Origin: CAZLMG01 sp964560765
GTDB taxonomy: Bacteria > Bdellovibrionota_B > Oligoflexia > Oligoflexales > CAZLMG01
Reading direction: 5' to 3'
NCBI GenBank assembly: GCA_964560765.1
Contig: CAZLMG010000049.1
Coordinates: 1-29,383 of the forward strand
DNA: 29,383 nucleotides
Below the pieces are notes generated by a model. That model did no database searches, had not been told where the DNA came from, and saw only the letters and a program-made list of their open reading frames with translations. Below, one piece after another: positions 8,060 through 16,083 of this stretch; the stretch's first letter is position 1; every line of letters begins with the position of its first letter. The translations under genes and the position numbers were made by a program.

Positions 8060-9521
8060 CTCCATCCGCAACAGCAAGATCCTCGTGATCGATGATCATC
8101 GAAACATTCGGGTTGCACTGCGCCTCGCCCTCGAAGGCGAGCAGGCTACTGTAAAAGAGGCTGAAAACTGCGTCCAGGGTCTGGGCGCCATGGGCGACTT
8201 GAGCAACCGGGAATCATTTCCCTTCCACGTCGTGTTGCTCGACATTCGATTACCGGATGGCTCGGGATTGGACATTCTCAAGAAGGTCTCGGCGGCGGGA
8301 TTGGCCTCCCGGGTGATTATGATCTCCGGCGAGGGTACCGTCACCGAGGCTTTTCAAGCGACCCAAATGGGAGCCTTCGATTATATCGAGAAGCCATTTG
8401 CTCCCGAGCGGATTCTTGTCAGCGTTCGCCGCTGCCTCGACTTCAACAACATCCAAACCGAAAAAGACGACCTAGCCAAGCAAATCATGCGCGGTCAAGA
8501 AATTCTTGGCGCCCACCCCAAGCTCAAAGACATGTTGAGCATGATTGAACGCGTCGCTCCGACCAATGGGCGCGTGCTAATTTTAGGTGAAAGCGGCACG
8601 GGCAAAGAGTTGGTCGCACGGGCGATTCACCGTCTTTCCGAGCGCGCTACGAAGCCGCTGATTAAAGTAAATTGTGCGGCGATTCCCCACTCTCTCATCG
8701 AAAGCGAACTCTTTGGGCATGAGAAGGGGGCGTTCACGGGGGCCATGAAATCACGCCGTGGACTTTTTGAACAAGCGGATGGCGGCACCCTATTTCTCGA
8801 TGAGATCGGCGAGCTCAGCCTAGACGTGCAGGCGAAGTTGCTGCGAGTCCTGCAAAGCGGTGAGATAACGCGCGTAGGTGGTGAAAAAACCATCTCCGTT
8901 GATGTCCGACTGCTTACAGCTACCCATCGCGACCTCAAGGACATGGTCGAACACCAAGAATTTCGAGAAGACTTGTATTATCGGCTGAATGTGGTCACTT
9001 TATCGGTACCGCCCCTACGTGATCGCGGCGATGATATCCTCGATTTGGCGAATCACTTTCTGCATGAAGCCTGTCATGAACACTCCATCGGTTTCCGACA
9101 GTTTGGCGATAAGGCCCTCAGTCAGCTGCGCGGTTACAACTGGCCAGGTAACGTTCGAGAACTGAAGAATCTCGCGGAGCGCGTCGCAATTCTGAGCGAC
9201 CATCAGACCATCGAGTCGATTGACGAGCTCGAGCAAAGGGAGAGTCGCGGTGCCAATGCGCACGATCAGGAGCCCCAGAAGTCAATGACTCCATCGGGTA
9301 GCGTGGGCCACGGCGACTCAAAACTGTTTCAATTTGAATCGGAGCTCTTGCCATGGCAGGAGTTTCACGGACGGCTGGATAAGTCCTACATTAAGTACGT
9401 ATTGACGTTTGCCAAAGGTAACGTCTCTGAGGCTGCGCGGCTCTTATGCCTCGAACGCGCCTATTTGCATCGCTTGATGAAAAAGCTGGGTGTCCAGCGG
9501 GATATAGTAGTTTCCGATTAA
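8043..9521 (+). CDS. NtrX/NtrC-type sigma-54-dependent response regulator
   Basis: This 492-residue protein has three domains. The receiver domain (about 11-130) keeps the acidic pair D17/D18, the phospho-acceptor D67 (LLDIRLPDG), S95 and K117. The sigma-54 interaction AAA+ domain has Walker A GESGTGKE (182-189), the sigma-54 contact loop GAFTGA (229-234) and Walker B FLDEIGE (251-257). The C-terminal Fis-type helix-turn-helix lies at about 440-485. All motifs needed for a phosphorylation-controlled sigma-54 activator are present. It overlaps the kinase gene by 17 bases. I found no convincing -24/-12 promoter in this window, so its targets are probably elsewhere. Confidence 0.93.
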   Translation: MTTRTDSIRNSKILVIDDHRNIRVALRLALEGEQATVKEAENCVQGLGAMGDLSNRESFPFHVVLLDIRLPDGSGLDILKKVSAAGLASRVIMISGEGTVTEAFQATQMGAFDYIEKPFAPERILVSVRRCLDFNNIQTEKDDLAKQIMRGQEILGAHPKLKDMLSMIERVAPTNGRVLILGESGTGKELVARAIHRLSERATKPLIKVNCAAIPHSLIESELFGHEKGAFTGAMKSRRGLFEQADGGTLFLDEIGELSLDVQAKLLRVLQSGEITRVGGEKTISVDVRLLTATHRDLKDMVEHQEFREDLYYRLNVVTLSVPPLRDRGDDILDLANHFLHEACHEHSIGFRQFGDKALSQLRGYNWPGNVRELKNLAERVAILSDHQTIESIDELEQRESRGANAHDQEPQKSMTPSGSVGHGDSKLFQFESELLPWQEFHGRLDKSYIKYVLTFAKGNVSEAARLLCLERAYLHRLMKKLGVQRDIVVSD

Positions 9522-9536
9522 CCGAACACCGCAGCG

Positions 9537-9555
9537 CTGACTCCGCTAGAGTCAG
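9537..9555. repeat. Perfect 7-base-pair inverted repeat (hairpin) between regulator and coiled-coil gene
   Basis: CTGACTC and GAGTCAG are separated by the 5-base loop CGCTA in the 58-base gap after the sigma-54 regulator. No T-run follows, so it is not a standard terminator. It could be an RNA-processing or stability hairpin inside the operon, or an operator-like dyad. Confidence 0.4.
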
Positions 9556-9579
9556 ACCAGCTGCAGAGGAGAGTGAGTC

Positions 9580-10479
9580 ATGATGTTTGATCTTTTGCCA
9601 ACGGTCGGTGGCTATGTCTTAGCCCTAGTCATGATGGTGCTGGCGATCGTTTGCTGGCGTAAGGCCATTTACCTCAACACGCTGCTCATGGAAAACGTCA
9701 ACCTCCAGCAAGAAGCACGGCGACACCTGCAGCGCATGGAGTCGGAGCTTAAGCGATCGCAAGAACAGCTTCAGGAGACGCGTCAGTCTTTGCAGCGCCA
9801 AGAGCGGACCGCCCACGATCTGCGGGGGCGCGTCATGCAGGAGTCGAGCCGCCAAGAGGAACTCTTGGCCGATGCCGAACGGATTAAGCAAAAGGAACGC
9901 GGCCGTTTTGAAAACCTTTCAGCACAGGTTGCCGCCTTGACGGAGCAGCTGACGATGGCCGATCGTGAACGGGCAGCCGCCTTGGCACAGGTGCGAAACT
10001 TAGAGACTGAGCTAGAGCGCCGAGGTACACAGCACGCCGAACAGGCGCAACGACAAGTTCGTGAAGTCCAGACGGAGCTGAATAAGTTGCAGCGGCAGGC
10101 GGACGAGTGGCGCGGCAAGGCTGAGCGTGCCTTGGCGGATCTAGCCAAAATTGACCTGAACGAGATTCGAAAGATTAAGAAGCGCAACTCGCACCTCGAA
10201 CACCTGTACCAAAGTATGAAAGGACTTCGGGAGATGGCTGAAGAGCGCTCAGAAAATTGGGAAGTGGCGCTGCGTAAGCTTTCGTTTTGGGTGTTGGGCA
10301 CTCGCAGTGAAGTTACCGCCAATCGTTTGGCAGAAGGTCCCATCGGCCCATTGGTTGGTGAAGCCCTCGCCGCCATTGGCGCGGAGCTGGTTGATGACAG
10401 CGCCGAGGGTCCCGACACAAACATGGCCACGAGCCGCGATCGTGATCATCCCGAAAGTACAACGACTGCCAACGTATGA
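9580..10479 (+). CDS. Membrane-anchored coiled-coil protein of unknown function
   Basis: The 299-residue protein has one N-terminal transmembrane segment (about residues 9-27) with a short exterior end. A long Gln/Glu/Arg-rich coiled coil follows (about 38-205), then a basic KKRN patch, a short globular part around WEVALRKLSFWVLG and a disordered acidic and Thr-rich tail. I recognise no named family. The layout resembles cytoplasm-facing scaffold or tether proteins. GAGGAG lies 8 bases before the ATG at 9580; a second ATG follows at once. The stop overlaps the TrmH start by 4 bases (ATGA), so the two are translationally coupled. A link to the upstream two-component pair is possible but unproven. 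Confidence 0.75.
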   Translation: MMFDLLPTVGGYVLALVMMVLAIVCWRKAIYLNTLLMENVNLQQEARRHLQRMESELKRSQEQLQETRQSLQRQERTAHDLRGRVMQESSRQEELLADAERIKQKERGRFENLSAQVAALTEQLTMADRERAAALAQVRNLETELERRGTQHAEQAQRQVREVQTELNKLQRQADEWRGKAERALADLAKIDLNEIRKIKKRNSHLEHLYQSMKGLREMAEERSENWEVALRKLSFWVLGTRSEVTANRLAEGPIGPLVGEALAAIGAELVDDSAEGPDTNMATSRDRDHPESTTTANV

Positions 10480-11177
10480 CATCCATAGTCGTCAACGCCG
10501 CCGGCTTCCCCTTGGATGCTTGGCGGCTGATCTCACCGCAGCTCACTGCTGAACGTCGGCAGCGATTTCAGCAAGTCGTTGCCGCCCGTACCAATTTCAT
10601 TCGACTGGTCATTCAAGACATCCATCACCCCCACAACGTTTCAGCATGTTTGCGCTCCGCCGAAGCCTTCGGCGTAAACAACGTTCATGTGGTGACCATG
10701 CGAGAAAAGTTCAAACCAAGTACGGTAACACGCGGCGTCGAGCAATGGATGAACGTACACCGTCATAACTCCGTAAAAGACTGCGTAGGCCAATTACGTC
10801 AACAGGGATACCGTCTGGCAACTGCTTTACCATCACCCACGGCAACACCTCTGCAGAACCTGCCCATAGATAAGCCCTTGGCTGTCATTTTTGGCAATGA
10901 GCACGATGGAGTGGACCCGGATTGGGAGTCCGAAGTTGACATCCGGTTCACCGTGCCAATGGTTGGCTTTGTCGAATCTCTTAATATCTCGGTCAGTGCT
11001 GCGATCACGCTTAGCAACCTTATCGACCGTGGCCGCGCATTGCACGGTACAGACTTCTTCTTGAGTGAAGCCGAGCAAAACGCCGAGCTTTGTACGTGGT
11101 CTTGCCGCCAGCTGCGCAGTTATCGCCAGCAACTGGAGCGACTACGCGCCGCTGCCAGTCAGGAGCTGCTTTCCTAG
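10476..11177 (+). CDS. trmH: tRNA (guanosine-2'-O-)-methyltransferase TrmH (SpoU family)
   Basis: The 233-residue protein has the three SPOUT/SpoU motifs in order: motif 1 HNVSACLRSAEAFG with Asn 54 and catalytic Arg 60, motif 2 IFGNEHDGV (138-146), and motif 3 PMVGFVESLNISVSAA (161-176) that forms the trefoil-knot SAM site. Length and the flanking helices match TrmH, which methylates the ribose of G18 in the D-loop of tRNAs. The C-terminal helix-rich extension is also TrmH-like. The start overlaps the coiled-coil gene by 4 bases. The stop TAG lies inside a CTAG that is also the stop of the convergent barrel-like gene. TrmH is more likely than an rRNA methyltransferase of the same family. Confidence 0.85.
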   Translation: MTSIVVNAAGFPLDAWRLISPQLTAERRQRFQQVVAARTNFIRLVIQDIHHPHNVSACLRSAEAFGVNNVHVVTMREKFKPSTVTRGVEQWMNVHRHNSVKDCVGQLRQQGYRLATALPSPTATPLQNLPIDKPLAVIFGNEHDGVDPDWESEVDIRFTVPMVGFVESLNISVSAAITLSNLIDRGRALHGTDFFLSEAEQNAELCTWSCRQLRSYRQQLERLRAAASQELLS

Positions 11178-11998
11178 AGGAACATGCTCAACGACAATAG
11201 GCGAGTTTCTATTCGCAGTTTGGAGCCATCGGCACCTGCGACAGTTGCACCCTCAGCCGAAGAATTATTGCTCTCGTAGAGCACGCGCACCGAGCTATTC
11301 AGCGCCACGTGATCAAAAATCATGTAACGGGCACCAAATACGATTTTAGTGAAGGTACCGTCGTCGCTAAACTTGCTCTTGCTGGCGTCTCCCTGATCGG
11401 CCGTACTCTGGCTGAACCCCGCCAGAAACCCAATGTAGGGTATCCATTTCGCACGCATAAAGGCAGGAACGTTCCACTGCGTCGCAGCGTCCCGAGCAGA
11501 TGCAGGTTTGGAAACGACTGGCAAGTTTACCAGGAGTCCGAAGGCAATATCCATCGTCTGCTCTTCTCTCGTAAACTTATCAACGGTGCGGGTATCTTGC
11601 TTGAACTGCACTTCCAAAAGCGGTTCAAGATTGTCGTTAATGAGATAGCCATACCCCAATTGCATTCCGATCAGGGTTTGCCCAATTTCGGTGCTGGCCG
11701 ATGTCGCGGCATCTTTGACGTTACCGGTCGACATGTCGAAATTCATCCAGCCATTGACTTCGTGTACGTAAGTATCTGGCGTGCTCACGCCTGGGCGACC
11801 CTTGGCCGGGGCTGACGCCTTTTCAGTGCTGACCGGTACTGGAGCAGAAGTCTCAGCGCCAGAAGCTGCCGGTGGTGGCTTCACATCAGTGGACTTTGCC
11901 TCAGTCGCAGGTGGCTGCTGCGCATGCGCCAAATTTGCCACGCTTAGGAACAGGAAAAAGAGAGATGCCAGCCCCGCTCGATGGATTAAAGTCGTCAT
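11174..11998 (-). CDS. Exported protein, probable outer-membrane beta-barrel
   Basis: The 274-residue protein has a strong signal peptide ending AHA (cleavage near residue 26) and a Pro/Ala/Lys-rich linker (about 27-70). Its C-terminal part of about 190 residues has alternating hydrophobic strands with Tyr/Phe girdles and ends LLSLSMFL. This is typical of small outer-membrane barrels, but I cannot name a family. GGAGGAA lies 5 bases before the ATG. TTGGCA 17 bases from TAAGAC (12027-12054 region, minus strand) is a weak promoter candidate. It converges on trmH with a shared stop and has no room for a terminator between the two. Confidence 0.75.
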   Translation of the reverse strand: MTTLIHRAGLASLFFLFLSVANLAHAQQPPATEAKSTDVKPPPAASGAETSAPVPVSTEKASAPAKGRPGVSTPDTYVHEVNGWMNFDMSTGNVKDAATSASTEIGQTLIGMQLGYGYLINDNLEPLLEVQFKQDTRTVDKFTREEQTMDIAFGLLVNLPVVSKPASARDAATQWNVPAFMRAKWIPYIGFLAGFSQSTADQGDASKSKFSDDGTFTKIVFGARYMIFDHVALNSSVRVLYESNNSSAEGATVAGADGSKLRIETRLLSLSMFL

Positions 11999-12021
11999 AT
12001 CAATTCCTCCAATATACGTAA

Positions 12022-12041
12022 GAAGTCTTCGGTGAAGTCTT
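12022..12041. repeat. Direct repeat GAAGTCTT x2, 12-base period
   Basis: GAAGTCTT occurs at 12022-12029 and 12034-12041, separated by CGGT, just upstream of the minus-strand barrel gene in the divergent intergenic region. Tandem octamers near one helical turn can be regulator half-sites, but chance is possible. Confidence 0.25.
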
Positions 12042-12126
12042 AGAATTCTTGAGGAACTGTGCCAACCTCCGCAGCAGCAGAGCCAGCCCCTTCCGGGTTA
12101 CGGCGGGTCATAACGTTCTCAAGGCA

Positions 12127-12155
12127 TTGTATTTACAGTGCTTTAGTCGTTAAAT
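12127..12155 (+). promoter_or_regulatory. Candidate sigma-70 promoter for the pseudo-receiver/TPR gene
   Basis: TTGTAT (12127-12132) and TTAAAT (12150-12155) are 17 bases apart, about 90 bases before the chosen start. Each hexamer matches the consensus at four of six positions, so this is only a candidate. Confidence 0.3.
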
Positions 12156-12244
12156 CGACGATCCATGCATTTCTCCTTACATTTTTCCTGCCCGTGCCGA
12201 TAGTCAAAGAGTGGGTTTCAACGATCGATTGCTTTAGGAATGCC

Positions 12245-13501
12245 ATGAGCCAGGACATGAAAATTAAGCGTTTCTTGATTGCCGATCCCGACGAGGCGTC
12301 ACGGCAATCCTTGAAGGCCATTCTGGGTGAATTGCAACTGCAAGATGTGACCCTGGTCGCCAACGGGCAAGAAGCACTCGATGCGCTCGATCCGAAGAAT
12401 ATCCAGTTTCTAATCATGCGCTGGGAATTGACTCCCATGACCGGAGTCGCCTTGGCCCAGCGCATTCGCAGCATGGCCGCTTGGCGCTACCTGCCCATCC
12501 TCATCATCACCTCGAAGGTGAAACTTGAAGATCTGCGCCTTACCAAGGAAATCGGTATCGGCAACGTTTTACCGTTTCCAATCGACCGGTCGCTCGTCGC
12601 GAGCACGCTCAAGGAAATGATCGCCAAGGAAGAACAGTTCGACGCAACTTACCACAAGCTGCGTCAAGCAACGGGCTTCATGCTGGATGGCAGTTATGGA
12701 GACGCGCTGAACTTGGCGAAGGAAGCTGCTTTGGACGTCAAGTACCAAGCGCAGTCGCAGACGATTGTTGGGGAAGTCCATCTGAAGAAAGAAGAATACG
12801 ACGATAGTGAACGCGTGCTGAATACAGTACTCAAGGCCTCGTCTAGTCACGTACCGGCCAAACAGCTTCTCGCAAAAGTATACTCGCGCACGAAGCGGCA
12901 CGCCGAAGCCATCAAACTACTACAGCAGATGGCGGAGTACTCACCGCTAAACCTTTCCACTCTCTGTAACTTGGGACATGCCTACATCGCCAACGATGAA
13001 CTGGACAAGGCCAAAGAGACGTTCCAGAAAGCTGCCGATCAGGATCCCGACAGTCCGGCTGCAAATGTGGGTCTCGGCACAGTCGCCTTTGCACAGGGAG
13101 ACTATGCTCTCGCCAAAGAGTTTCTCGGAGAATCGGAAAGCAACGACGAGATTGTTCGCAGCCTGAATAACATTGCCATTGGCAAAGTCATGTCGGATCG
13201 CTTTGACGAAGCCATCAGTAGTTATCAAGCTGCCCTGCAAATTGTTGGCGCTGACAACAAAGTCGCGCATATCTTGCATTACAACCTAGGACTGGCCTTG
13301 AAGAAGAAGGGTGATCTAGGTAAGGCCCTAGAGTCCTTGGGAGCTAGCTATCTGCTAGAGTCCGCTTTTGACAAGGCGTTCGCTGCCTTTGCGAAGGTCT
13401 TGCGGGAGCTGCGCGATACCAAAACCACTTACGATGAAACGCTGGTGACACGAGTCGCGGAGGCTCGGCAGGTATCACGGCCGGAGCCAAAAGCAGCGTA
13501 G
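12245..13501 (+). CDS. Degenerate receiver domain fused to TPR repeats
   Basis: The 418-residue protein starts with a CheY-like receiver fold (about residues 7-125). The acidic pair region is present (ADPDE, 13-17) and Thr/Ser 89-90 is kept. The phospho-acceptor position in LIMRWELTPMTG is Arg 59 where Asp is expected, and the conserved Lys before Pro appears as Phe 111. It should therefore not be phosphorylated in the normal way. The rest (about 130-410) is a run of TPR helix pairs, with clear units around ALNLAKEAALDVK, AIKLLQQMAEYSP and AKETFQKAADQDP. It is probably a cytoplasmic protein-interaction scaffold. I chose the ATG at 12245 with AGGAA about 5 bases upstream; the frame is open further upstream (to 12059), but that part looks non-coding. 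The stop is 12 bases from a convergent gene. Confidence 0.85.
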   Translation: MSQDMKIKRFLIADPDEASRQSLKAILGELQLQDVTLVANGQEALDALDPKNIQFLIMRWELTPMTGVALAQRIRSMAAWRYLPILIITSKVKLEDLRLTKEIGIGNVLPFPIDRSLVASTLKEMIAKEEQFDATYHKLRQATGFMLDGSYGDALNLAKEAALDVKYQAQSQTIVGEVHLKKEEYDDSERVLNTVLKASSSHVPAKQLLAKVYSRTKRHAEAIKLLQQMAEYSPLNLSTLCNLGHAYIANDELDKAKETFQKAADQDPDSPAANVGLGTVAFAQGDYALAKEFLGESESNDEIVRSLNNIAIGKVMSDRFDEAISSYQAALQIVGADNKVAHILHYNLGLALKKKGDLGKALESLGASYLLESAFDKAFAAFAKVLRELRDTKTTYDETLVTRVAEARQVSRPEPKAA

Positions 13502-13513
13502 TCCGCCGCCTGG

Positions 13514-13990
13514 CTATTCCTTGATCAAATCGGTGTGATAGATAAACTGAACAGGCTTTCCAGCCTTATCGAACATGCTCATCCGCTTGATTCGCACATC
13601 GCGAACTTTCGCCATGCGTCCATCTCCGGGAATCTTCACCCATTTGATAGCACTCCACTTCGGGTCAAGGTTTTCTCCGGTTATCTGCGCCTCGACAATA
13701 TCACCAACTTGATTTTCAAATATGATGATGAAATCGATGACGCTCAAATGAGTGGCAGTGAAATTGTAAAGTTCAACAGCCACATGTGCTTCGCGCCCGC
13801 GGAGTTCAGGTGGCGTGATCTTAACGTTGATATGCGGAGCCTGAATGAGCGGCGATTTGTAAGCTTTGGTATGCGCCACTTCACGATGGGAATGCCACTG
13901 ACCCCGTTTCACAATCGGCGAACTCTTTGCTGCCATTGTCAACATAGATAGAAACAAGATTCCCAAAACATGGCGCATCTTAGTCTGCAT
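13514..13990 (-). CDS. Small exported protein of unknown function
   Basis: The 158-residue protein has a signal peptide of about 20 residues ending near MAAKSS. The mature part of about 135 residues is rich in beta-strand pattern (HVAVELYNFTATHLSV, IIIFENQVG), like an Ig-type or similar sandwich domain that often handles structural or chaperone-like contacts outside the cell. I recognise no family. AAGGGA lies about 4 bases before the ATG at 13990. It sits just past the terminator of the envelope operon, so it likely has its own promoter; none is clear. Its 3' end faces the receiver-TPR gene across a 12-base gap. Confidence 0.7.
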   Translation of the reverse strand: MQTKMRHVLGILFLSMLTMAAKSSPIVKRGQWHSHREVAHTKAYKSPLIQAPHINVKITPPELRGREAHVAVELYNFTATHLSVIDFIIIFENQVGDIVEAQITGENLDPKWSAIKWVKIPGDGRMAKVRDVRIKRMSMFDKAGKPVQFIYHTDLIKE

Positions 13991-14035
13991 CCGTTCCCTT
14001 TCTGTGATTCAGTGCCAGCTGCGTATCTGGAAAGC

Positions 14036-14061
14036 AAAAAGCCGGCCACTAGGCCGGCTTT
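14036..14061 (-). terminator. Rho-independent terminator of the minus-strand envelope operon
   Basis: On the minus strand a perfect 10-base-pair stem (AAAGCCGGCC / GGCCGGCTTT) with a TAGT loop is followed by further T residues. It lies about 45 bases past the stop of the lipoprotein gene ending at 14106. This is the clearest intrinsic terminator in the window. Confidence 0.88.
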
Positions 14062-14105
14062 ATCATTTCGCACAGTTGCACTCAAACCAACTCGGGTCAA
14101 AAGCG

Positions 14106-15038
14106 CTAAGGACTATGCACTGTAAAGTGAAAGCCCGCACCAAAGTTATCATCCTTGCGAGTTCGCCCGGAAAAAGATGTTCCCAAGTAAGACGCGACAA
14201 TCTGCGTGGCACCTGTTGACACAAAAAAACGACCATCATGCTTAGTATCGCGCCAGTGCAATCGATCTATCAACTCACCATTCTTTCCCAAAACATCAAA
14301 CACGCCTTCGACGCGTGGCTCGATCAGAGTCACACGATGCGGTTCTGCTCGCAGACCAAGGGCCTTGATCCGATCGAGTTCATAGCTAAGACAAACTGTA
14401 TCGCCGGCTCGAATGCCGCCCGACTGCTGGGGCGGTAGCCAGATTCCTTCGGCCGTGGGCGCACGAAAAGTCAGACGTTTGCAGTCCGGCTGCAAAACGC
14501 GGACAAAGTAGTTACGACCATATTGGCTATCCCAAACATTCTCACCAGCGTCGGTTTCCAGCTTCACCCAAAACTCGACTTGCTGCCTAGCGTCTGCCGG
14601 CACCGGAATGTCTGCCCAAATATCTGGACGGCTATTGGTACCGCCCACGGGAAACCACGGAACTTCCATGGTCTGTACCGCTCCCCCGTCAATGCGGTAA
14701 TAGAGGTAAAATGTTCGCAACAATCCGCGCCCGCCAAGATCGGCTGGCGACTTGCGATAGCTAATGGTCAAAGGCGTTCCGGCCGTGACATAGGCGGCAA
14801 CCAAAGTATGCTCATCGAATCGCCAGTAGTAATCCTGCGCATTGCGGGTTGCTTGCACCTCCATGACTTGCCCAGCGGGCAAAGGTTCCTGGACATGCGA
14901 AAAATATATGACGGAAGGCAAGGCCCCCATGTCCGACGAATTTCGAACAGTATTTTGTAAATCAGAGGAAGGCCCAGCTTGCCCACAACTCAGGACACTG
15001 GCAGCCGCCACAATATTGGCGAATAGCATTTTCATCAT
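14106..15038 (-). CDS. Putative lipoprotein of unknown function
   Basis: The 310-residue protein has a short signal peptide with a lipobox-like VLSC (Cys near residue 18), so it is probably acylated and held on a membrane. The mature protein is strand-rich with several Trp/Tyr motifs (DYYWRF, RTFYLYYRIDGG, VEFWVKLETDAGE). It may consist of two or three Ig-like or carbohydrate-binding-like sandwich domains, but I cannot place it in a family. GGGAGAG stands about 6 bases before paired ATGs at 15038 and 15035. The gap to the upstream TPR gene is about 70 bases with no terminator, so it is probably the last gene of the five-gene envelope operon. Confidence 0.72.
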   Translation of the reverse strand: MMKMLFANIVAAASVLSCGQAGPSSDLQNTVRNSSDMGALPSVIYFSHVQEPLPAGQVMEVQATRNAQDYYWRFDEHTLVAAYVTAGTPLTISYRKSPADLGGRGLLRTFYLYYRIDGGAVQTMEVPWFPVGGTNSRPDIWADIPVPADARQQVEFWVKLETDAGENVWDSQYGRNYFVRVLQPDCKRLTFRAPTAEGIWLPPQQSGGIRAGDTVCLSYELDRIKALGLRAEPHRVTLIEPRVEGVFDVLGKNGELIDRLHWRDTKHDGRFFVSTGATQIVASYLGTSFSGRTRKDDNFGAGFHFTVHSP

Positions 15039-15109
15039 CGGAAGCTCTCCCTAGTCTCGAACGCAATTCTGCTAGCAGTTTTAGCGCAAAGCCAGGGCAA
15101 TGGGAAGGA

Positions 15110-16078
15110 CTAACCCGACCGCTTGCGGGTAACCATCAGCGCCCGCAATTCCGCAATATTTTCCGCGAGGCGCCCGTCCTGCTCAACGGAGCGAAGAACC
15201 TGCTCGGCTTCCGTCATTGCACCCGACAAGATCAGTGCCTGCGCCAAGGCCAGTCGAGTCCTGGCAAAATCGTCTCGAATCGCGTCCGCACGGGGCCCTG
15301 ACTCGACTGCCAACTCACTCTGTAGCTGTTCTTCCAAACGTCGGTACAAGGTGACGGCGTCCGCGGCACGGCCCGCTTCTACATAGGCGGATGCCAAGTC
15401 GCGTAATGCCCGCGCCCGATCCTCGGAAACTTCGGCCACTTTCTCCAAATGTTCAATCGCGGCAGCCTTATCGCCCGTGCTCGAAAGCAGTTCGGCATAC
15501 GCATAATTCAAGGTTTCGGAATCCGGGTGCGCTTCCAGCAATCGGGCAAATAGAGCTTTGCCGCGCTCCACATTGCCGCGCTGGCTGAGCAGCTCTCCCA
15601 GTTCAAACGCGACCTCATGATTACGGGGATCAAGCTCCAGAGCTTGACTCAAATAAATCTCGGCCTTTTCGGCATCGTCAAGCATGGAGCTATAAAGAAA
15701 ACCCAATTCGGCTAAGGCAGCAACATGATTGCTATCCAAAGCCAACACGTCTTCCCAAGCCTGTCGCGCTGCTTCAAAATCGCCAGCATCCATAGCTGTC
15801 TCGGCCCGGGCAAAGGCTTTAATGATGAGTTGCTCGTTCGACTCTGGGGCAGAAGCACCTTCACCGTCCGCCACTTTGACTTCACCTGTCGCGGACTCCG
15901 TCGCCTTTGCGCCCACAGCCTGGGGAACAGCTGCCTGATCAGGGATCGTCGCGACTGTGCGCTCCTCTGGAATGGTCAACCAAAGGTTCGAGCTCACCAG
16001 GTTCCAGAGGGCAACAACTAAGATCCCAGTCGCTAGTCCACCAACCCATCGCCACGATCTTTTCTTGTTCGTCATCAT
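15110..16078 (-). CDS. Membrane-anchored TPR protein
   Basis: The 322-residue protein has a basic N-terminus, one transmembrane segment (about residues 10-30), an Ala/Glu/Val-rich linker and four to five TPR units from about residue 80. Examples are AIYL-type units around DFEAARQAWEDVLALD, KAEIYLSQALELDP and RGKALFARLLEAHP. It should be anchored in the inner membrane with the repeats in the periplasm, as an assembly scaffold. I prefer the ATG at 16078. A TTG at 16087 overlapping the upstream stop is an alternative, and coupling with the FadL-like gene is likely either way. I infer that it helps assemble the neighbouring barrel and lipoproteins. Confidence 0.8.
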   Translation of the reverse strand: MMTNKKRSWRWVGGLATGILVVALWNLVSSNLWLTIPEERTVATIPDQAAVPQAVGAKATESATGEVKVADGEGASAPESNEQLIIKAFARAETAMDAGDFEAARQAWEDVLALDSNHVAALAELGFLYSSMLDDAEKAEIYLSQALELDPRNHEVAFELGELLSQRGNVERGKALFARLLEAHPDSETLNYAYAELLSSTGDKAAAIEHLEKVAEVSEDRARALRDLASAYVEAGRAADAVTLYRRLEEQLQSELAVESGPRADAIRDDFARTRLALAQALILSGAMTEAEQVLRSVEQDGRLAENIAELRALMVTRKRSG

Positions 16079-16083
16079 CGATC

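Noticed and set aside
11309..11815. Plus-strand frame of 168 codons opposite the barrel-like gene
   Set aside because: It is the antisense of a gene with a signal peptide and strong Shine-Dalgarno, and has no start signal of its own.
13991..14037. CTGGCAC before the small exported gene, considered as a sigma-54 -24 element
   Set aside because: The -12 GC at the required spacing is missing.
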